Position numbers and translations under genes: made by a program
Shown here: positions 1-7,690 of the stretch, piece after piece
Position numbering within the stretch: the stretch's first letter is position 1
Layout of the letters: each line of letters begins with the position of its first letter
Assembly: GCA_010015655.1 (NCBI GenBank)
Contig: ML976671.1
Coordinates: forward strand, 267,352 to 279,855
Direction of reading: 5' to 3'
Source of the DNA: Bimuria novae-zelandiae CBS 107.79
Lineage: Eukaryota; Ascomycota; Dothideomycetes; Pleosporales; Didymosphaeriaceae
DNA: 12,504 nucleotides
The notes under the pieces: model-generated
Databases searched by the model: none
The model's input: the letters and a program-made list of their open reading frames with translations, nothing else
What the model was told of the DNA's origin: nothing

Positions 1-289
1 TGTCTTTGTTTGTTGATATGCCGAACACCGACGCGCCCACTGCAAAAGCTCTCTCTACCGCGCAAAGTTCGCGAATCTTGGTTTTTTTTGTGCGGCTTTT
101 GTGGAATTTGTATTGATAAGGCTTGCGACGAGAAATAGGCATTTTTTTAACGTATATAGAGCGTCGTGGGGTGGCCAGTTGTGGCCGATAAAGTAGGTGT
201 CGGGGGTGTTGATGATGCTTGGTGGGGCGCTTGCCAAGGAGGAAGCAATAAAAACGAGCTCCTTCGTACCGCCCGTCGCCCACTCGATC
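1..289. other. Region upstream of the bZIP gene
   Basis: No recognisable gene lies here. Short open frames exist on both strands but carry no family motif and look like chance. The stretch should hold the bZIP promoter and 5' leader. An ATG at 212 is in frame with the proposed first-exon ATG at 290, so coding may begin at 212 and add 26 residues. A T-run sits at 140-148. I see no clear TATA box or other convincing site. Confidence 0.4.
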
Positions 290-1106
290 ATGGCGAGAAA
301 GGTCCGCATAAAGCACGCCCATACTCTGTTCCTCGCACCGGCAGCTGATTATGAGCTAGAGCAACGACACGCCTTCTTCCACTCGTATTCGAGACAACCA
401 GCGGCGCTCCCGCACCCGCCGTGCTGAACTCCTCCACGACCTCCAGAAGCGCGTGCAAGAATATGAGCGCCAGGGCGTCGCGGCAACGCTGGAAATGCAG
501 CGTGCTGCCCGCAAGGTTGTGCAGGAAAACGCGAGGCTTCGGGCTCTCCTGGCACTCCGCGGGGTCTCGAGCGAAGAAGTAGAATCGTTTCTTCGATCTT
601 CGGAAGAGGCAAGCACTCTGGAGGCCAATCTCCCTTCCTTCCAGGAGCCGTCCATGGCTCATCAGCATCAGGCGCCCGAACAGGAGGATAATGGTTTCTT
701 CAAAGCCGCAGAGTCTTCCCACCAAACTGGAAGTCGGTACGTGGGCCACGAACCCACGAGAGCGGATCCGCAGCTTGTAATGGACAGAACTGAAAACCAC
801 AACGCGGCGGGGTATGATGATTCACAAGGTCACCGTGACTCAAACGACAGCAACTTCCCATGTACCGTCATAGAGCCTTCAGATTGCCCGAGTACTCTTG
901 ACTGCTTCTGTGCTCCGCCGCCGGTGAGCGAGTATCATCCCGCCAGTTCCCAGCTGGAAATCTCGTGCGAAGCGGCCGCAGCCGTCATCGCGAACATGCG
1001 AGGACACGGAGACCGCGAGTCTATCCGCGCTTCGCTTGGCTGTCGTGGTCAAGAACATTGTACCATTAAAAACTCAACTGTCTTGCAAATCATGGACGAG
1101 GGATAG
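290..1106 (+). CDS. bZIP transcription factor, fungal, short C-terminal conserved block
   Basis: Likely nuclear DNA-binding regulator that acts as a dimer. Proposed exons are 290-301 and 360-1106, giving 252 aa. The basic region carries RIRDNQRRSRTRR at residues 13-25, with the bZIP signature Asn17-x7-Arg25. An amphipathic helix with Leu, Val and Ala repeats follows to about residue 75 and ends in ENARLRALLALRG. The C-terminus (205-252) has a Cys-containing block with ANMRGHGD and ends TVLQIMDEG, a block I associate with Dothideomycete bZIP proteins of unknown target. An in-frame TAG at 357-359 lies just before the basic region, so an upstream exon is needed. Intron 302-359 (58 nt) has donor GTCCGC, branch CTGAT and acceptor CTAG, and it joins in phase 0. 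The start could instead be ATG 212, or ATG 351 could be followed at once by a nonsense codon. The identity is solid; the first exon is inferred. The gene converges on the transporter downstream. Confidence 0.8.
302..359 (+). other. Proposed intron 1 of the bZIP gene
   Basis: The donor is AAG|GTCCGC, which is weak beyond the GT. A CTGAT branch site lies at about 345-349 and the acceptor is GAGCTAG at 359. The length is 58 nt. It removes the in-frame TAG at 357-359 and joins ATG GCG AGA AAG (M-A-R-K) in phase 0 to the residues before the basic region. The support is frame logic only. Confidence 0.5.
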
Positions 1107-1455
1107 GGTCAGGGCGAAGCGACAGTGGTCGATAGCATTCATCTATAATACAGTATGAGCCAGAAAGCTCTGGGCCAATCATAAATTTTTAGTAAGGCCC
1201 CTCCTTCTTTCTGATATTGGTACAGAAGATGTGGCCGTCGCGTAACTGTAATATGAAGCTGAAATGTGCAGGGAGACTATCATCACTCCTAGGGTCTCTC
1301 ACGGGGTTACATTTCATGGTTTTGGCCACTTCAGGCGTTCGCGGAGTTGACGATTCTGGGCTCAATTTTCCATATCGCAGACCAGGAGTGTTGGTATCGC
1401 AGTGCTAATCAAGTCACAGTGACAGCTCCTGACTCTCCATTGTGAATTACAATGA
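1107..1455. other. Convergent 3' intergenic region
   Basis: This lies between the stop of the bZIP gene (plus) and the stop of the transporter (minus), so it should carry both 3' UTRs and polyadenylation signals. It is AT-rich around 1140-1195. A small open frame at 1217-1408 begins with a non-ATG codon and shows no family motif. A CCAAT-like and a TTAGTAA-like string occur here, but both sit downstream of genes and are unlikely to be promoter elements. Confidence 0.4.
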
Positions 1456-2985
1456 TTATCTTGATTCCTGGCGACTTTTTACCCTGCGGAGTTGAAACAT
1501 GAAACCGCTTGCGATTACATATGAGAGGCCGGCGAATATCTGCGTATAAAGATACTGCTTATCCGAGGAAGGCCGGCGCAGTTTCAATGCGATACCCTCA
1601 GAAACTGGGCCAAACCTTAGCTTGAGCGTGGGTCACGGAATGACGTAAACATACCAGTAGCTGGGATTATTACTGCTGCCCAGGATAGAGATAACAGTGA
1701 CTGAAGGTTCTTGATTCCGGCAACCTCAACGCAGAGCGGACCAATAGTCTGTGCGAAAGGCGGTATCAGCGCGAGTGCATAAAGAGCAAGAGATAGTGCC
1801 CAGGTGGAAACGTAACTTACCATCCAGAAAACCCCAACAATGGCCCCACAAAGGATTGCGAAGAACACGGTGAGTCCGAAAGAGGTAGCAGGCAGCCAGA
1901 AAGCGAAACACGAAAGACCGCAGAGCAGGGTCAGAACGCCAGCTACATTGATTCGGCTCCATTGGTCACTGGATATCCCGATAACTGGTCGCCCCAATGC
2001 AGTACCCACGTTTAACAGTCCAGTCACGTCCGTGGCCTGGGCTCGAGTAAGACCTATGGACAAAGCAAAGTCTGCCAAAGAGAAGAGCAGAACAATATAT
2101 CCTAGCATGCTAATAAAGGCCCAGGCAAGCAGCAGGATCACTTCGTAACGTCGAAGTAGTTTGGTATCAAAACCAAGCTGATACGGCTGAATGGCGTTGT
2201 TCCGGTCCCGTATAACTGTAATCGCTGCAAGATTGGCGGCGAATGCAATCATGCCGGTGATACGCAAAGCCCAACTAATGCCAAAGCGTGCAATAATGGC
2301 CTCAGTACCCCATGAAAAGGCGGCACCGCCAACGCCAGAGCCCGCAGCACTAATCCCATTAGCGAGGCTGCGCCTTCGAACAAACCATTGCGACAGGATG
2401 GGAAGGCTGGGAATATACAAGCACCCAATGTCACAGCCGATGAGAACGCCCTGGGAAATGTGCAACTGCCATATGCGGGTTGCGAATGAAGCTGCGATAA
2501 ACCCTCCGCTTTCGAACACCACACCCGCAATCATTACCCTGTGGATTCCGAATCTCCGAGTAAGGATTGTGACAAGAGGCGCGATGAGCATGGCGATCGA
2601 GAAGTTGAAGCCGCCTACGAAAGCGTAGTCCCATGTTGATGCCTCGGGAAAAACATCGTCGGCCAGGTAGTGGGAAAGGTAGACACCGTATGCCTGGGAA
2701 ACGCTTGTCAGTACAATTACTACCAGGTATTCTTTAGATCGGAGCTTTCATTCTGAGGTGTAGCGAAAGCCATCACCTGGTCAATTCAACTCCACTCCGT
2801 CGGCAGCATATACCTACCGAGACCGTACCCCATGTAAAACAGTTGACCGTGAAGCACGCAGCAACACAGATCCAGCCATAACCACCATCTGGAGCAGCTT
2901 CATCGCTCCTGTCGTCGTCAACAATGTTATCGAAGTCGTTTCTCGTCTCAGCTGCCTGCATGTGCTCGGTTAGCGGTTTAGCCAT
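1456..2985 (-). CDS. MFS transporter, monocarboxylate-porter (MCT) family
   Basis: Membrane permease of the major facilitator superfamily; MCT-like fungal members are thought to move organic anions across the plasma or organelle membrane. The substrate cannot be read from the sequence. Exons (minus): 2985-2818, 2693-1821, 1748-1655 and 1604-1456, giving 427 aa. A soluble acidic N-terminus leads to the MCT signature DGGYGW at residues 33-38, then FTVNCFTWGTVS joins AYGVYLSHYLADDVFPEAS across the first intron. A run of hydrophobic segments follows, with FSLADFALSIGL and GLLNVGTALGRPVIG in the second half. Introns are 124, 72 and 50 nt, with donors GTAGGT, GTAAGT and GTATGT. The last two were placed because their removal restores FWM-TIGPLCVEV and the C-terminal KQYLYTQIFAGLSY segment. 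The length is normal for fungal members. The gene lies head to tail after ArsH and converges on the bZIP gene. Confidence 0.92.
1749..1820 (-). other. Intron 2 of the transporter, 72 nt, in frame and stop-free
   Basis: The donor is a perfect GTAAGT, a CTGAT branch lies near the 3' end and the acceptor is CACAG. Its length is a multiple of three and it contains no stop, so an unspliced reading stays open and adds 24 mostly hydrophobic residues. The splice is called because the flanking residues FWM and TIGPLCVEV are continuous in the family. Confidence 0.85.
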
Positions 2986-3429
2986 CGTGTACAGGCAGTC
3001 CGAATTTTGGTATAGGTAACAAAAAAATTGTACTTTATGCTCTTGTGGGGTCGTAGAGCTCGGAATGGAGGCATGGGCAACGGTATGTCACCGACCCTGT
3101 TGCGGTGTGCCACTTCCGGAATAAATGCTGACGTGCCTTAGCGAGGATCCTTTCTTGAGTCGCCCGACCCCGCATACCTTAGACGCGCTCACTGTTCCAA
3201 CGCCACTCAACGTAGCGAATTTGATGATGATCTAGTAATCTTGGCACTATATATCTCTAGGTTAACATTATATTCCATATTCTTCTTCTCTTGCTTCTAT
3301 AACCCCGGCACTCTATTTGATTAGGGCGGCTGGCAATTGCACACGGCTCACCCTTCACATCCCATTCGAACCTACCGTGTTCTTCATATCCAACGATGCC
3401 GCTTGCTCTTCTTTGATCCTCTGCTCCTC
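2986..3429. other. Intergenic region between the ArsH stop and the transporter start
   Basis: This presumably holds the ArsH 3' end and the transporter promoter; both genes read on the minus strand. A TATA-like ACTATATATCTC lies near 3246-3257, with a pyrimidine-rich plus-strand tract (purine-rich on the transcribed strand) at about 3270-3300. Open frames on the plus strand starting near 3317 and 3337 overlap the ArsH 3' end and have no recognisable motif. No gene is supported. Confidence 0.4.
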
Positions 3430-4403
3430 TCACTCACTGTACCGATCACCAAAGAGATTAAAATGCGGCCGCATTACTATCGTGTACTTCACAAACTCCT
3501 CCATACAATCAATGAGTCTGTCTCTGTTCCCGCTTGGCATAAGCCGGCTCCCTCCGTCACTCGCATCCTCCTCTGTGAACTGTGTATACGCCATCGGGAT
3601 CGAGCTTTGATTCGGAACAGTGAACATACGCATCCAGCGTCCGAGGATACGGAGCGAGTTCACCGTGTTGAATGACTGAGAGCCGCCGCAGACCTGCGCA
3701 ACCGCTAGCGTACGCCCTTGAGTTGGACGGACGGAGCCGGTTGAAAGTGGTATCCAGTCGATCTGGTTCTTGAAAACTGCAGTCTTCAAGGAACAGACAT
3801 GTTAGCTGGGCGCGAAGGCACACAGGGCGGAATTTTAGAACACTGACAAGGTTCCCATGCTGTTCTGGACTAATCCACACATGGCCATCGCTCCACTTGC
3901 TCAGATCCCGCAGCTCCTGCACTTTCGGATGCGAGTGCTGCACGTCGTCTTTGACGGGCAGTCCCGTAGGATCGTACATGCGGACATCGCAGCCAAGCCG
4001 GAAGAGTATTCGACTCGCTTCAAATGCTAGCAGGCGCGAGTAGGATCTGTACGCCATCAGCCTTTATACGCGTATACACGAAGCGCATGGGCATTCAGGA
4101 TACTCACAGCGTGCGCATGCTACCATGTAGAACGAGAACTTTCAATCTCTCGCCACCGCTCTTCATGATTTGCGAGTCCACCATGCTCAATGCCGTGCTG
4201 AGCTCAAGCCGTGCGATCCAATCTTGCTCTGAGTATGCGGCATCGAGCAAGAACGGGCGGTACGTTTGTCTCAGAAGCGCGTCGTCTTCACTGGCAGGAA
4301 TTGCAAGCGAGACATCGCGATATGCTGGGTTTGTTGTGATTTCAGCAACGACTCTTGCAGCGGCGGTGTTGTTTAGATCTCCGTTTGTGGTTATACCCAT
4401 CAT
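3430..4403 (-). CDS. arsH: ArsH-type NADPH-dependent FMN reductase
   Basis: Flavodoxin-fold NADPH:FMN oxidoreductase. ArsH family members reduce flavin or oxygen with NADPH, and some bacterial ArsH proteins oxidise trivalent organoarsenicals; the role here is inferred. Exons (minus): 4403-4108, 4046-3848 and 3783-3430, giving 282 aa from the tandem ATG (4403 or 4400). The FMN phosphate loop GSMRTLSYS lies at residues 94-102 and is formed only after splicing. [18 protein letters not shown] and SPEQHGNL follow, then [14 protein letters not shown] after the second splice and GGSQSF at 198-203. The protein ends FGDRYSE. Introns are 61 nt (GTGAGT, acceptor TACAG) and 64 nt (GTCAGT, branch GCTAAC, acceptor TTGAAG). 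An in-frame ATG at 4481 would add 26 residues. The terminal AGT-GAG-TGA overlaps a donor-like GTGAGT, but those residues match the family end. No arsenic-resistance partners are next to it. Confidence 0.94.
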
Positions 4404-4481
4404 GCGCGGAATTGGTCGACGGAGGCTGAATGTAGCAGTATTACAGAGGGCCGTCCGGCGTATGGAGCGATAAAAGATCAT
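4404..4481 (-). other. Possible N-terminal extension of ArsH
   Basis: An ATG at 4481 is the first ATG after an in-frame TGA and reads straight into the ArsH start at 4403. The 26 added residues hold six arginines, no acidic residues and several Ser/Thr/Ala, a composition typical of mitochondrial presequences. Whether transcripts reach this ATG is unknown. Ordinary ArsH proteins begin close to the downstream ATG. Confidence 0.4.
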
Positions 4482-5228
4482 AAAAAATCAAGTGAGCGGG
4501 AAAAGACAAGTTGTTTGTGAGTTGTATTGGAGCCATGTTTCTGAGAATGAATTGGTACACATGCATGCCCGTGAACTTTTGGGGGAAACTAGAGGTACAG
4601 AACGTTACTGCCACTAGTGATATGTCACTCACCGTGTCATATTCGCTGAAAGTTCCCGATGGACCCTGCGTCGTTAGCGGCTTCTCTGTGTTCAAATTAC
4701 CCGAACGAGCTGCATGCACTTCAGCTTGCACTTGTCACCAGCATCAGGAAACGTTCATACACTATTCTCCCTCACCCAACCTAGCTCGGACTCATATCCA
4801 AAGCCAAGCGCCAGTGTCAACCCAAGCCAGGGGGAGACTCTCATCGCACTTCACAATATCTGTCGGTGCAACAATCACTCAACCTAGAGTTACTTATGAA
4901 CGTGATTCTTTCCCATACTGTAAAATCTCGCATTACCAAGACATATTTGTCAGCCCGTACCTTTACTACGTCCTGTTCTTAGAGTCCCTGCACCTTCCCC
5001 ATAGAGGGTTAGCGTTTGCTCGCTCCACCGTGTAGATAAACACTATCATAGGTAGATTAATCAACAACAATACGGCTCACTTGCTACCCTTGAGAATATT
5101 GATTGAGAACCTACTAAGTGCTCGCAGTCAGAACCAACGCTAACAAAACCACTCAATTGTAGGTCGCAAAGCAACAGAACACTCGGGAAGCATCACTAGC
5201 GCCGTCCTTCAATAAGTCTTTGCTTCAC
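4482..5228. other. Intergenic region upstream of ArsH and downstream of the flavin oxidoreductase
   Basis: This 747-nt stretch should contain the ArsH promoter and the 3' end of the flavin oxidoreductase gene. A plus-strand open frame at 4511-5035 begins with TTG, has no recognisable domain and an odd composition, so I do not call it. No repeat, tRNA or strong regulatory motif was found. Confidence 0.4.
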
Positions 5229-6599
5229 TTACGCACCCACAGGTGGCGGCATCGCCTCCTTCCCCTCCGCCAATCTCGCAATCTGGCCGGCGTAGTACAG
5301 TACATCCACCCCTACGCCTACAACCCTCGGCATCAGATTCCTGACAAACCAATTCCCTCTTACAGTCCTCAACTCACATCTCGCGTCTTCATCCTTCACT
5401 TCTTTGTTCAATAGTACCTCCTTCACCAACCTTGGCCACACCGCACTCGGCCTTGCCAACCCAATCAGATCGCAAGCCCCCGAATCCAGCGCAGCCTGCA
5501 TACCCTTTCTTGACCTGAAGCCCCCAGTCACCATAGGAATGACATCAGGATACTGAGCCCGCACAGAGCGCGCGTAGTCCAGGAAGAACGCCTTGCGATG
5601 GATAGTGCGGGCAGACTTAGCCTGCGTTTCGTCCCCGGTAGCCATGGCATGTTTTCTATAGACCCGCCGCTGATCTCGAGGAAGTCGATGCCCTCTTTCA
5701 CAATCAGACCGACTTGCTCCAACGACTCGTCAAGCGACTCGTGACCGCCGACATCCGCGCTGTTGAGCTTGATGCTGACGCAGAAGGAGGGTGGGACAAC
5801 GGCGCGAATGGCTCGTATAATTTCGACGACGATCCGTGCTTGTTTCGCCGGTGTGCCGCCATACTCATTGGTCCTGATATTAGTCTTCGGCGATAGGAAC
5901 TGGGTCAGGAGAAAGCCGTGCGCGGTGTGGATCTGCACGCCTGCAAAGCCGGAGTCGTAGCATAGTTTCGCCGCCGAGGCGAATTGCTGGATGGCTTCGT
6001 GGATCTCTTGGATACTCATAGCGCGAGGTGTTCCGAATAGCACTTTGCCGACGACGTAGTCTGATACGCCACTTCCCAGGTCCACAGGCACGGCGGAAGG
6101 CGCGATGGCTTTGGCGAAGAAGGAGCGGTTGCCAACCCCGGCGGGTGATTGGCGGCCTGGATGGACGAGCTGGACAAAGGCTAGAGTGTTGTTTTGCTGT
6201 GCGACGAGGGCCCAGCGCTTCCATTTGTCTTTCGTGGCTTGGGAGAGAGAGGGCTTGCTGTGAACATTGCCTGGATGGCCCATGTAGATGGTTGAGACTT
6301 CCATTTCGCCTGTGATGGCTGTTAGACACAGCTGGAGAAGTTCTCGTAGGGGCATGGAAGGCTTGTACCTGTGAGGACGGCGCCCCAGCCGCCGGTGCTC
6401 CAGGTGTCATATAGCGCGATGTATCTGTCGCCTGGGTCGTTGTCTTTGTCTGCAAGGGACTCTGCCATCGCAGCCTGGTATCGCGGATTAGCACCACACG
6501 CGCGTATTGAATTTGACCAAAAAGACTCACTTTGATGAGACGATTTAAGAAAGCGACTCCGCTTGGGGTCGTCAGGGGCGAATCGAGGCGTGCAGACAT
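5229..6599 (-). CDS. NADH:flavin oxidoreductase, Old Yellow Enzyme superfamily, with frameshift
   Basis: FMN-dependent TIM-barrel ene-reductase or NADH-oxidase-like enzyme, probably cytosolic; natural substrate unknown. Exons (minus): 6599-6531, 6474-6369 and 6309-5229, about 418 aa. Introns of 56 and 59 nt have donors GTGAGT and GTACAA, branches CTAAT and CTAAC, and CAG acceptors. Splicing restores NRLIK-AAMAESLADKDND and GAVLTG-EMEVSTIYMG. HPGRQSP lies at residues 108-114, paired histidines at H186 and H189 in GVQIHTAHGFLLTQFLSP, then NIRTNEYGG and FLEISGGS. Right after ISGGSIENM the frame breaks: codons ending at 5648 are followed by two extra bases, and the family sequence resumes at ATG 5645 with MATGDETQ, continuing through VTGGFRSRKGMQAALDSGACDLIGLARP to a stop at 5229. 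This equals one missing base or two added. It may be an assembly error or a recent pseudogene. The stop overlaps a GTAAGT string, so a further exon cannot be excluded. Confidence 0.9.
5646..5647 (-). other. Frameshift site in the flavin oxidoreductase
   Basis: On the minus strand the reading AAC-ATG is followed by CC and then ATG-GCT-ACC. The upstream frame uses codon starts at 5653 and 5650, and the downstream conserved frame starts at 5645. No GT-AG intron of credible size fits: the only local GT..AG, on the minus strand within about 5654-5663, is 8 nt. Both flanks are strongly family-like, so the break is real in this sequence. Confidence 0.88.
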
Positions 6600-7177
6600 G
6601 ATTGTGATCGAAAATGGCGATTAGACAGAGGGGATATTAGGGACGGAGTGCTCGAAGTTCATGCATGCAATTCAAATCCAAGCTGATACAAATATACCAG
6701 TTCGTCGACCTGTTTCGAGCGCCCTTCAACGAAGCCTATCATTTGTAGTGCTCCAAGGTGGGCGCATCGATATCGACATTGACGGGGTGAAGATGGAGCT
6801 CCGCCAACAGGAAGTGCAATAACTACAATTGGCGACTCGGTCAACAAATGCACCTCCTGTTGCCTCTGCGGCAGAAAATTCGCTAGGACAAAAAAGGCTA
6901 AATGTTGGCAGCTACGGCTGCATTTGGCCCGAAGATTGTCCAGCGGCGCGGTTGCCACGGAATGCGTTATAACAATTGATATGTTGGCAAACCGTGGCGG
7001 TAGTGAAGTTCGCCTGCAGGGGCTAATACGGGAGTGGGTTTTCGTCTTACAACGGAGATAGAGCGGAGAATAGCGCAAATTACGTGCGGAGTGGGTGCAT
7101 TACCGGATCGTTCCATTCTGCGGTGGAGTTCCGCCTCTTCCACGAACGAGCCGCCATTTAAGTTCGAGGAATGGGTC
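6600..7177. other. Upstream region of the flavin oxidoreductase
   Basis: No gene is recognised. It should carry the promoter of the minus-strand flavin oxidoreductase. Minus-strand open frames at 6659-7078 and 6967-7179 show no domain, signal peptide or family motif and are treated as chance. The base composition is mixed and I see no strong repeat before the inverted-repeat element at 7178. Confidence 0.4.
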
Positions 7178-7227
7178 ATATGCCAAGGTATTTCTATCTA
7201 ACAGCACCACACCACAAATCTTTAATA
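7178..7227 (+). repeat. Left inverted arm of the MITE-like element
   Basis: Begins ATATGCCAAGGTAT and ends ATCTTTAATA. It pairs with the right arm at 7304-7359, with a mismatch block and small gaps between the matched parts. Confidence 0.75.
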
Positions 7228-7303
7228 TATTAATAAAAATATTAAGTATATAGGAAAATAGCCCTAAATTGTCTCTTTTACCTCCTAGACTATTACAAAT
7301 TAT

Positions 7304-7359
7304 TATTAAAGATTATGGTTGTGGTGCAGCACTGTCACCTCGAAGATACCTTGGCATAT
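7304..7359 (-). repeat. Right inverted arm of the MITE-like element
   Basis: Read on the minus strand it begins ATATGCCAAGGTAT and ends ATCTTTAATA. It differs from the left arm in the stretch after the first 14 bases and by a 5-base insertion before the last block. Confidence 0.75.
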
Positions 7360-7690
7360 AACTCACTAAAAACGAGCTCCTCGTAGTCAACGGCACCCAC
7401 AAAAACGCCCTTTCCATCTCCTTTCAGGCAATGAGTCAACGAGCGGAGCATGGAAAGCGGACACATTTGACGCACCAGCAACAAGGAAATCTGCCATTAA
7501 ACAAATGAGCCAACCAAATAGTTTTCCATGTTCAGCGCATTACCCAAGGATGGAAAACGACATGTAGAAGCTCGCGAGATGAAGGAAATCGAATATCACA
7601 AGGACAAAATGTGCTCACTCCTCGCCCCGGTGTCATGGCACGGCATTGCGCCTCTTCCACTAGCCTCTTCCCCATGGGTCAATTCGGAAG
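7360..7690. other. Downstream region of the DUF4246 gene
   Basis: This 331-nt stretch lies between the inverted-repeat element and the DUF4246 stop and probably includes that gene's 3' UTR. A short plus-strand frame (7528-7710) has no recognisable content. At 7367-7381 there is a 15-nt exact match to 249-263; its meaning is unclear. Confidence 0.4.

Larger units (their letters stand above)
7178..7359. mobile_element. MITE-like element, 182 bp, imperfect inverted ends
   Basis: The ends are a perfect 14-bp inverted repeat: ATATGCCAAGGTAT at 7178-7191 and its complement at 7346-7359. The arms continue imperfectly, with further matched blocks ACCACAA (7211-7217 with 7319-7325) and ATCTTTAATA (7218-7227 with 7304-7313), so the inverted arms are about 50-56 bp. 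The centre is very AT-rich and has no open frame. A TA lies just inside each end (7179-7180 and 7357-7358), so the element could be TGCC...GGCA flanked by a TA target duplication, as in Tc1/mariner-type MITEs. It is non-autonomous and lies between the flavin oxidoreductase and the DUF4246 gene. Confidence 0.75.

Noticed and set aside
1175..1195. CCAATCA and TTAGTAA strings resembling CCAAT-complex and Yap-type sites
   Set aside because: They lie between two convergent gene ends, where a promoter role is not expected.
3360..3375. A GGTTCGAAT string on the minus strand resembling a tRNA B box
   Set aside because: The flanking bases do not pair as a T stem, and no matching A box or acceptor stem is visible.
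4511..5035. Plus-strand open frame of 174 codons upstream of ArsH
   Set aside because: It starts with TTG, has no domain, no credible intron model and an unusual Cys/His/Ser-rich composition; it overlaps a region expected to be promoter.
5227..5232. GTAAGT overlapping the stop of the flavin oxidoreductase, suggesting a further exon
   Set aside because: The protein already reaches family length, and no downstream conserved segment was found; left as a caution only.
5654..5663. An 8-nt GT...AG string that would restore the frame of the flavin oxidoreductase
   Set aside because: Removing it would fix the frame arithmetically, but an intron of 8 nt cannot be spliced. A one-base indel is far more likely.
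6659..7179. Minus-strand open frames upstream of the flavin oxidoreductase
   Set aside because: No family motif or consistent splice joins; the composition does not resemble the neighbouring genes.
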